A stretch of DNA of 16,348 bases from Leptospirillum sp. (GCA_027346125.1 DAIEST010000084.1:1-16348), one strand, 5' to 3'. Shown: positions 1-6,357, numbered from the stretch's first letter. Notes: generated by a model from the letters alone, not told the origin. Translations and numbers: made by a program.

Positions 1-669
1 GTGCATGTAAATGGCTTCGGGCCATCCGTGCCGTCTGAATCGCGAGCGCCTTCTGTCTATCGTCGGATGGATGATGCCGTTGTGGGCGGGCATGCCTTCG
101 ATGACGGGATCTTTGAGGATCTTGTGTCCCGATCGTTCGAGCCGCGAGATGATGACAGGCGCGATCGGCGTGGAGCGGTCAGGAAAATGCTCGTAAAGGT
201 AGAACCCCTTGGCATCGATATCCTCATGAAACTCGACGGAAAGATGATACGTGCGATATCTGAGGACATCCATCAGAAGCCGGATCTCTTTCGCCGGGTG
301 ACCTTTTGCAAACTCCCGGTTGAGGTCGATTCCCGCTCCGTTTTCCCGTGTTTTGTTCAGGAACCCCGACGGGTTGATGAGCGGCAGGAGATCGAGGTTG
401 ATGTCCTGGACCGGAGGGGAGTCCGATGACTTCCATGACTCCAGAAGGGAAAGGACAGCATGAGGTCCGGCCGGTTCGTCGCCATGAATCCCTGCAGAGA
501 GAAGAATGCGAGGAAGTGTCCGGCCGGTTTTCCAGCTGAGTTTCAGGATCGGACAACTCCCGGATCCCGTGTCTACGGCACCCAGTTCCCTGATTTTATG
601 GACGCCAAGCTTCTGGGCTGCGGCAATGATTTTCTCCAGGACTTCCTCCGGATTTCGTAACTGCTCCAT
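1..669 (-). CDS. M14-family zinc carboxypeptidase / desuccinylase-like protein (3' end cut by window edge)
   Basis: The frame is open from an ATG at 669 to the left edge (223 codons, no stop), so the C-terminus is missing. A typical M14 metallopeptidase core is visible: GIHGDEPAG at residues 61-69 supplies zinc ligands His62 and Glu65; NKTREN (105-110) and DLNREF (115-120) carry Arg108 and the Asn117-Arg118 pair that bind the substrate carboxylate; EFHED (146-150) supplies the third zinc ligand, His148. The catalytic Glu expected near the C-terminus would lie beyond the edge. No signal peptide is seen, so it is probably cytoplasmic. The family hydrolyses C-terminal amino acids or N-acyl amino acids (succinylglutamate desuccinylase/aspartoacylase branch); the substrate cannot be told from this sequence. 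AGAAGGA lies 8 nt before the ATG. The nadK stop is 21 nt upstream, so the two are probably co-transcribed. Confidence 0.85.
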   Translation of the reverse strand, partial: MEQLRNPEEVLEKIIAAAQKLGVHKIRELGAVDTGSGSCPILKLSWKTGRTLPRILLSAGIHGDEPAGPHAVLSLLESWKSSDSPPVQDINLDLLPLINPSGFLNKTRENGAGIDLNREFAKGHPAKEIRLLMDVLRYRTYHLSVEFHEDIDAKGFYLYEHFPDRSTPIAPVIISRLERSGHKILKDPVIEGMPAHNGIIHPTIDRRRSRFRRHGWPEAIYMH

Positions 670-690
670 TCTCAATCCTTCTACGCGTTT

Positions 691-1608
691 CTATCTCTGG
701 TATCGATCGCCCCATTTGAGTTTGTCCCGCAAGACTTCAAAATAATTCCGGTTCGGAGAGACGATCAGGGTGGTTTTTGCCTGAGAACGGGTAATTTCAA
801 GAAGGTCTCCTGCAATCAGGGGAAAGTCGATCTGTCCGTCAAATGTTGCCGAGACCGAATCCCCTTTCTTGATCAGGATTTCGAGTCGCACATTCGCAGG
901 CAGCAGCAGTGGCCGGTGTGTCAATGTATGGGGACAGATCGGAGTCATGATGATTCCGTCCATCTCAGGGTGAACGATCGGTCCGCCTGCGGAAAGATTG
1001 TAGGCTGTCGAGCCTGTGGGAGTTGAGAAGATGACTCCGTCACCTTTCAGGGAGGTGACAAACAAGGCATCCATGTAGATATCGAATTCCACCAGTCTGG
1101 CTTTGGAACCCTGGTTGATCACAACATCGTTCAGGACATGCGATTCTGTCGCAGAATGGCCATGGCGGATAACTCTGGTTTTCAGCATCATGCGTTCTTC
1201 GGTCAGGTAATGCCCTGAAAGTATTTGCTGAAGGACCTCAAAGAGTTCAGATGTCTGAACCTCTGTAAGGAATCCCAGACTGCCGAGATTGATCCCGAGG
1301 ATCGGTGGGATTCCGGATCCCATATCGTTTGCCAGCTGTTGTTCCCCGAGAACCCTGGCTGCAGCCAGCAGTGTTCCGTCACCCCCCATGACCAGAATCA
1401 GGTCGGACCGGTTGGCGATGTCAGTCTTATCCCATCCCTTTTCCCCAGAAAGCGTTTTGGCCCCGTCCATATCGAGAAATGCTGTAATTCCCCGACCGCG
1501 CAACCATGGGAGAAGTTCCTGCAGAATGGAGCGGATCTCTTCGGAACGATGCGGTTTTGTAAAAATGCCGACAGATAGTACAGGCGCACGTGTAATTTGT
1601 GTGGTCAT
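691..1608 (-). CDS. nadK: NAD kinase
   Basis: This enzyme phosphorylates NAD to NADP in the cytoplasm with ATP or polyphosphate. From the ATG at 1608 it has 305 residues, the usual length. Family motifs are intact: GGDGT at 75-79 (phosphate-donor and NAD site), GINLGSLGFLTE (105-116), the ND pair at 160-161, the Thr/Gly-rich STPTGSTAYNLSAGGP stretch (195-210) and a DGQ near 257-259. An in-frame ATG at 1647 would add 13 residues and has a weak AGGA before it. I prefer 1608 because its ATG overlaps, as ATGA, the stop of a possible upstream reading frame and because NAD kinases normally begin close to the first beta strand (here VLSVGIFTKP). The downstream neighbour is the M14 peptidase gene. 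The gene is divergent from the NAD-linked quinol oxidoreductase operon. Confidence 0.95.
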   Translation of the reverse strand: MTTQITRAPVLSVGIFTKPHRSEEIRSILQELLPWLRGRGITAFLDMDGAKTLSGEKGWDKTDIANRSDLILVMGGDGTLLAAARVLGEQQLANDMGSGIPPILGINLGSLGFLTEVQTSELFEVLQQILSGHYLTEERMMLKTRVIRHGHSATESHVLNDVVINQGSKARLVEFDIYMDALFVTSLKGDGVIFSTPTGSTAYNLSAGGPIVHPEMDGIIMTPICPHTLTHRPLLLPANVRLEILIKKGDSVSATFDGQIDFPLIAGDLLEITRSQAKTTLIVSPNRNYFEVLRDKLKWGDRYQR

Positions 1609-1934
1609 GCTGGTCCGGTTCGTTGGGGGGCAGGGATGGTGTGCCATCCAGTCCTGTTTTTGGAATTGGAGTTTTCCTCAGCCCATTCGATCACCCAATT
1701 TATATACGGGGCAATACATGTGTCCGTCCGAAACACTATAGTACGATTTGAATCCAAAATTGAAGCGACCGGTGAGTAGTTTCTATCTGTTTTGAAATAT
1801 GTGATGAGGATGCTCTCACCAGGCAAGAAAGAGGAGGTTTCAAAAGAGAAACCATGCTTGACATTATGGGGATGCCATGATATAAACGCCGAACCTAAAA
1901 GCACCAAATCTCTTAACCTGTCTTCACTGTTCAT
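1605..1934 (-). CDS. Doubtful hypothetical protein, 109 residues, upstream of nadK
   Basis: I do not recognise this protein. Two observations favour a real gene. GGGGAG sits 8 nt before the ATG at 1934, and its TGA (1607-1605) overlaps the preferred nadK ATG as ATGA, the same coupling seen at other junctions in this window. Against it, the region is more AT-rich than the flanking genes, third-position GC is not raised, codons such as TTA, AGA and ATA occur, and a near-consensus promoter for the opposite strand lies inside it. There is no signal peptide and no clear membrane span; a Trp-rich stretch (INWVIEWAEE) lies near the C-terminus. It could be a lineage-specific small gene, an acquired fragment, or a chance open frame in an intergenic region of about 450 bp. 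Confidence 0.35.
   Translation of the reverse strand: MNSEDRLRDLVLLGSAFISWHPHNVKHGFSFETSSFLPGESILITYFKTDRNYSPVASILDSNRTIVFRTDTCIAPYINWVIEWAEENSNSKNRTGWHTIPAPQRTGPA
1735..1764 (-). promoter_or_regulatory. Weak sigma70-like promoter candidate for nadK
   Basis: On the minus strand, TTCAAT (1764-1759) and TATAGT (1740-1735) are separated by 18 nt. The -10 matches 5 of 6 consensus bases but the -35 only 3 of 6. It would give a leader of roughly 120 nt before the nadK ATG at 1608. It is only relevant if the 109-residue frame spanning it is not a gene. No better candidate is visible on this strand. Confidence 0.25.
1858..1886 (+). promoter_or_regulatory. Near-consensus sigma70 promoter for the Rieske/cytochrome b operon
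   Basis: TTGACA at 1858-1863 is a perfect -35. TATAAA at 1881-1886 matches 5 of 6 bases of the -10, and the spacer is exactly 17 nt. Transcription would start near 1893 and leave about 169 nt of leader before the ATG at 2062. Such a match is unlikely by chance in a few hundred bases, and no other promoter of similar quality lies between here and the operon. Confidence 0.7.
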
Positions 1935-2061
1935 GAGAGTTCTCCCCGTACCGAGACGATATGGGCCTCCAAGGGGAGGTCCCTACTCTGATCGGCTCAA
2001 ACCGCTTAAGGCGTTTCAATGAACCGAGTCACCGTTCATGACGGAGGCGGAGGATAGCACA
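1893..2061 (+). promoter_or_regulatory. Structured 5' leader of the operon
   Basis: This stretch holds no convincing gene but several possible RNA structures. An 8-bp stem with a 4-nt loop forms between 1963-1970 and 1975-1982 (one G-U pair). ATGAAC (2019-2024) pairs with GTTCAT (2034-2039), and CGGCTCA (1993-1999) can alternatively pair with TGAACCG (2020-2026) with one mismatch. CCTCC at 1966-1970 could pair either with the local GGAGG (1975-1979) or with the ribosome binding site GGAGG (2049-2053), so an on/off switch of translation is conceivable. It matches no riboswitch class that I recognise. Regulation through this leader is inference. Confidence 0.35.
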
Positions 2062-3903
2062 ATGAAGGGGAAATACAAGCTACACATTCCAGAATATCAA
2101 TATTATGCGGATCAGGTAGCCTGTCGAAAGGGCTGTCCGGTCGGTACCGATGCCGGAGGGTATGTTCAGGCGATTCGCGATGGAGAGTACGAGAAGGCTT
2201 ATGCGATCGCGCGTGGCCCCAATCCTTTTGCATCCGTCTGCGGATGGGTCTGCAACGCTCCATGCGAAGCGTCCTGCACTCGGGGAAATATTGATTCTCC
2301 AGTCACAATCCGGGCACTCAAAAGATTCGTAACGGAAAAGTATGGCGCTGAGGCCGTTCACGATCCTGCGTCAACCTTGCGGTATTCGACGGCTCCCGGT
2401 GTTCCCTATGGAAGGGCAACCGGTGAAAAAGTCGCGATTGTAGGGGGTGGTCCGGCAGGGTTGACAGCTGCGCATGATCTGGCACGTCTCGGTTATCGTG
2501 TCACGATTTTCGAGGCAAATAACAAGCTCGGAGGTCTCTTTTACCTGGTTCCGGAATATCGTCTTCCCCGCCCCCTTGTTCGGGCGGAGGTTGATGCAAT
2601 CGCCAGTATGGGTCTGGACCTGAGACTCGGGACAAAGATTGGCAAGGATGTCTCCTTCAAGGAAATTCAGGACTCCTTCAAGTCGATCGTGATTGCTGTC
2701 GGTGCATGGGGCAGCCGTCCAATCCCTTTCGAGGGAAAAGAACTCGAAAACGTTTATTCCGCTCTTCCTTTTCTGCAGTCGGTTTATCTGGATCATCAGC
2801 CAGTCTCCGTTGGCAGGCACATCGCTGTCGTTGGAGCCGGTAATGTGGCCATGGATGTCTGCCGGACGGCGGTGCGTCTTCCGGGTGTTGAAAGAGTGAG
2901 TGTCATCGCTCTGGAAGATTGGGATGAGATGCCTGCGGACGATATGGAAATCGAGGATGCTGTCGCTGAAGGCGTGCAGTTTCTTGTTCGCCGTGGTACG
3001 CGCAAGATCGTGGGGGAAGGCAAGGTCCAGGGTCTTGAGGTTGTCAAGGTGTTGTCTGTCTTTGATGATCAGGGACGCTTCGCTCCGGTATACGATGAGT
3101 CCGACCGTACTGTGTTGCCGATTGATTCTGTTGTCATGGCCATTGGACAGTCTATAGACTCTTCTTTCGTTCCCTCCGAATACGACTCTGTAGTGGGTCG
3201 AAACGGAATGATCAGGGCAAATATCCATACCATGGAAACCGGGATCCCGGGAGTGTTTGCCGCCGGGGATGTCGTGACAGGCCCAAGGATCTTTATTGAT
3301 GCAATCGCCGGTGGACAGGCAGCCGCGGCTTCCGTTCACCGATATCTTTCGGAAAGTGCGGCTCCGGTCAAGGTTTATGGAGTTTCTACTCCGGTGGAGC
3401 ACCGCGGCAATCCGACGCCTGTCTGGCCGGTTGATTTTAATGTGGATGGTTACTATGGCATTACCCGGGTTAATCCACCTCTTCTGAATCCGGAATTCCG
3501 TCGGACAAATTTTGAACTGGCCGAACTCTCTTTTAGTGAAGATGAGGCGAAGGCACAGGCTTCCCGATGCCTTACATGTCATGTGAATCCCATTTTTGTG
3601 GGAGAGAAGTGCATCATGTGCGGCGGATGTGTCGATGTCTGTCCCGAGTATGCGCTGAAGATGATTCCTCTTAGCGATGCGGACCTTGATCAGGAATCAA
3701 CGGCCAAGGTCATTGAGGGGTTTTTGGGAATAGATCTCGCCAGGCCCTCCGAGGACGAGGTTGTTCAGGAACTGAGTCTTTCGACTGCGATGATCTGGGA
3801 TGGATCCAGGTGTATCAGGTGTGGACTGTGCGCAAAGCGGTGTCCGACCGGAGCCATCTCGATGGAATTTCTAGAAATTAAACAGGAGGTCGCCTTGCCA
3901 TGA
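2062..3903 (+). CDS. GltD-like FAD/NAD(P)-binding oxidoreductase fused to a two-[4Fe-4S] ferredoxin domain
   Basis: Start ATG 2062 is chosen because GGAGG (2049-2053) lies 8 nt upstream; an in-frame ATG at 2038 has no such site. The product is 613 residues. The N-terminal Fe-S region resembles glutamate synthase small subunit (Cys21, Cys25, Cys60, Cys64, Cys68, Cys72). An FAD Rossmann motif, VAIVGGGPAG, starts near 124, a second nucleotide-binding motif, VVGAGNVAMD, near 256, and the FAD-closing GVFAAGDV lies near 397. About 130 extra residues follow: a CLTC pair (503-506) and ferredoxin motifs CIMCGGCVDVCP (517-528) and CIRCGLCAKRCP (584-595). It has no membrane span or export signal, so it should sit on the cytoplasmic face. 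Its place as first gene, with its stop overlapping the Rieske start (ATGA), suggests that it is a subunit or partner of the quinol-oxidising complex, moving electrons between NAD(P)H and the haem/quinone system. Direction of flow is unknown. Confidence 0.9.
   Translation: MKGKYKLHIPEYQYYADQVACRKGCPVGTDAGGYVQAIRDGEYEKAYAIARGPNPFASVCGWVCNAPCEASCTRGNIDSPVTIRALKRFVTEKYGAEAVHDPASTLRYSTAPGVPYGRATGEKVAIVGGGPAGLTAAHDLARLGYRVTIFEANNKLGGLFYLVPEYRLPRPLVRAEVDAIASMGLDLRLGTKIGKDVSFKEIQDSFKSIVIAVGAWGSRPIPFEGKELENVYSALPFLQSVYLDHQPVSVGRHIAVVGAGNVAMDVCRTAVRLPGVERVSVIALEDWDEMPADDMEIEDAVAEGVQFLVRRGTRKIVGEGKVQGLEVVKVLSVFDDQGRFAPVYDESDRTVLPIDSVVMAIGQSIDSSFVPSEYDSVVGRNGMIRANIHTMETGIPGVFAAGDVVTGPRIFIDAIAGGQAAAASVHRYLSESAAPVKVYGVSTPVEHRGNPTPVWPVDFNVDGYYGITRVNPPLLNPEFRRTNFELAELSFSEDEAKAQASRCLTCHVNPIFVGEKCIMCGGCVDVCPEYALKMIPLSDADLDQESTAKVIEGFLGIDLARPSEDEVVQELSLSTAMIWDGSRCIRCGLCAKRCPTGAISMEFLEIKQEVALP
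3884..3890 (+). promoter_or_regulatory. Strong ribosome binding site for the Rieske gene
   Basis: AGGAGGT ends 9 nt before the ATG at 3900 and lies inside the end of the flavoprotein gene. Together with the ATGA overlap it explains how the two genes can be translated in a coupled way. Confidence 0.8.
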
Positions 3904-4520
3904 GTACAGCTGTCTCTGGAACTGGAAATAATGATCCTCTGAATGATGCTGTTTCACCGGCAGATCTTGAGCGAAGAAAATTTATGCTTGCTGCCAGTTG
4001 GGGGGTTGTTGGACTGACCTTGGCCGGGTCGGCATATGCCGCGTACAAATTCCTTTTTCCGCCTGTTCTTTATGAGCCGCCGACCGTATTCAAGATCGGT
4101 CACGTTTCTGAATACGGGCTTGGAGTGGATGAGCGGTGGAAGCTGAAAGGTCGCTTTTGGGTGGTGAGGAATATGAGAGGAATCTACAACATGATTTCAA
4201 TCTGTCGCCATCTGGGTTGTACCCCGAACTGGTTTCCGGATCAGAAGAGGTTTCGCTGCCCGTGCCATGGTTCGATTTACGACGTTCATGGAAATGTTCG
4301 AGGAGGTCCGGCACCAAGAACTCTTTGGAGAGGCCAGATCTCAAAGGATCCTGTCGATGGGCAGCTTGTCGTGAATACGGTGATTCGCCTTGATCCCAAC
4401 CCGGCACAGACTCCGCAGGGGCTTTGGGTTAAGGAGAAAGTCAAGGAGGTTAATCCATACTGGATTACCCATCCGGCTCCTCCTGGAGCATCCTGTTCTT
4501 CCAACAGGCTTCTCTGTTAA
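3900..4520 (+). CDS. Rieske [2Fe-2S] protein of the cytochrome bc/b6-type complex
   Basis: This subunit takes the first electron from quinol at the Qo site and passes it to cytochrome c on the outer side of the membrane. It has 206 residues. A Tat-like ERRKFML (24-30) precedes a hydrophobic segment of about 20 residues that serves as membrane anchor. The cluster ligands are Cys102 and His104 in CRHLGC (102-107) and Cys120 and His123 in CPCHGS (120-125); Cys107 and Cys122 can form the stabilising disulfide. Ser125 and Tyr127 are the residues that raise redox potential in known Rieske proteins. The usual Thr of CTHLGC is Arg here. After the Rieske fold comes a tail of about 40 residues ending SCSSNRLLC, with two extra cysteines of unknown role. 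The start overlaps the preceding stop, and cytochrome b follows after 118 bp containing a strong hairpin. Confidence 0.93.
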   Translation: MSTAVSGTGNNDPLNDAVSPADLERRKFMLAASWGVVGLTLAGSAYAAYKFLFPPVLYEPPTVFKIGHVSEYGLGVDERWKLKGRFWVVRNMRGIYNMISICRHLGCTPNWFPDQKRFRCPCHGSIYDVHGNVRGGPAPRTLWRGQISKDPVDGQLVVNTVIRLDPNPAQTPQGLWVKEKVKEVNPYWITHPAPPGASCSSNRLLC

Positions 4521-4525
4521 ACGAA

Positions 4526-4562
4526 ATAGTGGGGCGTCATGTTTATGATGATGCCCCATTAT
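4526..4562 (+). promoter_or_regulatory. Stable intra-operon hairpin between Rieske and cytochrome b genes
   Basis: Bases 4526-4540 pair with 4548-4562: 15 consecutive pairs including two G-U pairs, with a 7-nt loop. No T-run follows, so it is not a normal intrinsic terminator. It starts 5 nt after the Rieske stop. It may protect the upstream message from 3' exonucleases or mark a processing site, which would give Rieske and flavoprotein different levels from the cytochrome b pair. Confidence 0.6.
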
Positions 4563-4638
4563 CTGGAATATATCCTCGTATCGGACGATTGCATTATTTG
4601 ATTCAGATCGTGGATTCGCATAATCGAAAGGATCGCGA

Positions 4639-5400
4639 ATGCTTGAGAATATGAAGGGAAAAATCGTCAGGTCCCAAGTGTTTCGTTCCATTTTCCGGCA
4701 CGGATTTCCGGATAATGACATGAACCGGGCCTATACTGTCTTCAGCAACGTGTTTTTGCACATTCATCCGGTCAAGGTCCGGAGGAGTGCTCTCCGGATG
4801 CGCTACACTTTCTGTCTTGGCGGAATTACCCTGTTTCTCTTCATCATGTTGTCCGTAACCGGAATCTGGCTCATGTTCTACTACACTCCTTATACGGGTT
4901 TGGCCTACAACAATATTCAGGATATTCAGTTCGTGATTTTTGGCGGAAACCTGATGCGTGACCTTCACCGGTTTGCGGCGCACGGAATGGTCCTTTTTGT
5001 GTGGCTGCACATGACGCGAGTATTTCTGACCGGCGCTTACAAGGCTCCGCGTGAGTTCAACTGGGTGGTGGGGGTTGTGCTGCTCGTCAATACCCTCGTT
5101 CTCAGCTGGACAGGATATCTGCTTCCATGGGATCAGCTTGCATACTGGGCGGTGACCGTGGGGACAAAGATGGCCTCGTATACTCCGTTCATCGGGCAAA
5201 ATGGCCCTTGGGGCGCCCAGCTCGGTTTTCTTCCAACCAATGACATCATGTTCATGTTGATTGGAGGAACGGTTGTGGGGCAGAATGCGCTGATTCGTTT
5301 TTATGTCTTGCATTGTGTTGTTCTGCCTCTGGTTGTGACCGTCTTTCTGGCAGTGCATTTCTGGAGAATTCGTAAGGATGGGTTTTCGGGGCCCCTGTAA
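4639..5400 (+). CDS. Cytochrome b6-like subunit with haem ci-type cysteine
   Basis: This is the N-terminal half of a split cytochrome b (253 residues), carrying the two b haems and most of the quinone-reducing site. Four membrane helices are visible, roughly 57-81, 105-131, 141-163 and 220-243. Haem ligands are His110 and His124 (13 residues between) and His225 and His240 (14 between); the 14-residue gap is the cytochrome b6 type, while bc1 has 13. FCLGGITL at 58-65 aligns with the plastid b6 stretch whose Cys35 binds haem ci (cn) covalently; here it is Cys59. PWDQ (163-166) and the C-terminal GPL are also b6-like. Between helices C and D there is an insertion of roughly a dozen residues around QNGPWGAQLG. 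AAGGA lies 6 nt before the ATG. Together with the next gene it forms the membrane core of the complex. Confidence 0.93.
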   Translation: MLENMKGKIVRSQVFRSIFRHGFPDNDMNRAYTVFSNVFLHIHPVKVRRSALRMRYTFCLGGITLFLFIMLSVTGIWLMFYYTPYTGLAYNNIQDIQFVIFGGNLMRDLHRFAAHGMVLFVWLHMTRVFLTGAYKAPREFNWVVGVVLLVNTLVLSWTGYLLPWDQLAYWAVTVGTKMASYTPFIGQNGPWGAQLGFLPTNDIMFMLIGGTVVGQNALIRFYVLHCVVLPLVVTVFLAVHFWRIRKDGFSGPL

Positions 5401-5468
5401 CAAGAAGTCGTTTGGGCCAATATTGTATCCACGAATGGAATGTTCAGGTGCTTAAAGGGGATACTTGA

Positions 5469-6299
5469 ATGGAGAACAAGGCGACTCGCGAAATATTTCC
5501 TCGTGATGCTAGGAAAAGCTATGGGCTTGTAGAGCTTATGAAAGGCTCGAACCCTGTAGTCCGAAAAGAGCCGGAAGACACTGTTTATACATGGCCCAAT
5601 CTCATTATGATCGAGTTGATCTGTGCCTTGCTTGTGACTGCAGGGCTCATCATCCTCGTCCAGTTTGTTCATGCGCCACTGAGGTCTTTGGCGGATCCGT
5701 CCACAACGCCGAATCCGATGCGTGCGCCATGGTACTTCCTGGGACTGCAGGAACTCCTTGTTTATTTTGATCCTTGGTATGCAGGAGTGGTTTTGCCCGG
5801 AATGATCATTCTTGGATTGATGGTGTTTCCGTATGTGGACACGAATCCAAAGGGTATCGGGTACTACACCTTTAGCGAGAGAAAGTTTGCAATCTTCAAT
5901 TATTCTTTTGGGTTTGCACTCTGGTGGGTTACCATTGTAATCGGGACTTATCTCAGGGGCCTCGATTGGCAGTGGTATTGGCCGTGGAGCAATCACCTCG
6001 AGCATATGAATCCTGCTTTGGTGACACTTGTTCCGCTTCATATCGTGTTTGTCAACCTTCTGCATGTTTCCAAGGATGTTGCCAAAGGGCTTTGTGACAC
6101 CATCTTTTTTGCCTATTTTGCAATCGGGATGGCAATACCCTACTTTTTCATGAGAAAGTTTTACGATTTTCTGGGAAGGTCCCGTTATCTTGTCTTTATG
6201 TTTTTCTTTTTGTCCATGATGGGCGTGGGTCTTAAAATTGTCCTGAGACTCCTGTTCAATATCAAATATATCGTTGTAACCCCCTGGATTAATGTCTGA
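5469..6299 (+). CDS. Enlarged cytochrome b C-terminal / subunit IV-like protein
   Basis: This is the second half of the split cytochrome b, which completes the Qo quinol-oxidising site. The key motif reads APWY (86-89) in place of PEWY, so the usual proton-accepting Glu is missing; the following FLGLQELLVYF has a Glu at 95 that might serve instead. TWPN and TTPNP before it fit the family. At 276 residues it is much longer than plastid subunit IV (about 160, three spans). About six hydrophobic spans are visible: near 45-67, 103-123, 140-162, 182-200, 209-228 and 240-263. The RGLDWQWYWPW stretch (163-173) occurs in other bacterial long forms. AAAGGGG lies 8 nt before the ATG. It is separated from cytochrome b6 by 68 bp and from the next gene by 150 bp with a hairpin. 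Alternative-complex or NrfD-type proteins are ruled out by the b-type motif context. Confidence 0.88.
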   Translation: MENKATREIFPRDARKSYGLVELMKGSNPVVRKEPEDTVYTWPNLIMIELICALLVTAGLIILVQFVHAPLRSLADPSTTPNPMRAPWYFLGLQELLVYFDPWYAGVVLPGMIILGLMVFPYVDTNPKGIGYYTFSERKFAIFNYSFGFALWWVTIVIGTYLRGLDWQWYWPWSNHLEHMNPALVTLVPLHIVFVNLLHVSKDVAKGLCDTIFFAYFAIGMAIPYFFMRKFYDFLGRSRYLVFMFFFLSMMGVGLKIVLRLLFNIKYIVVTPWINV

Positions 6300-6328
6300 C
6301 CCTGTGTGTTTTTTGTGTCTTGAGAATA

Positions 6329-6357
6329 GGTCTGTCCCCCGATAGGGAGGACAGACT
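6329..6357 (+). promoter_or_regulatory. Stable intra-operon hairpin after the cytochrome b pair
   Basis: GTCTGTCCCCC (6330-6340) pairs with GGG (6345-6347) and GGACAGAC (6349-6356), with one bulged A at 6348 and a GATA loop; a G-U pair can extend it to 6329/6357. There is no T-run after it, so termination is unlikely to be complete. It lies in the only long gap of the second half of the operon and may limit expression of, or stabilise, the segments on either side. Confidence 0.55.

Noticed and set aside
1942..1978. CTCCCC / GGGGAG inverted repeat with a 25-nt loop
   Set aside because: It competes with the tighter 8-pair stem at 1963-1982, and such a large loop carries little weight.
1792..2022. 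76-codon plus-strand frame in the leader region
   Set aside because: It has no ribosome site and no domain, and it starts upstream of the promoter at 1858, so the message would not contain its start.
2371..3582. Long open frame (403 codons) on the minus strand inside the flavoprotein gene
   Set aside because: It is fully antisense to a gene with clear FAD, NAD(P) and Fe-S motifs, has no ribosome site that stands out, and its composition reads as a shadow.
4598..4624. TTGATT and CATAAT before cytochrome b as an internal promoter
   Set aside because: The spacing is only 15 nt, so it is too weak to list as a feature, though an internal promoter cannot be excluded.
4603..6065. Two open frames of more than 250 codons on the minus strand opposite the cytochrome b genes
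   Set aside because: They are rich in His, Gln, Arg and Lys, as expected from the complement of hydrophobic helices, and have no recognisable domain.
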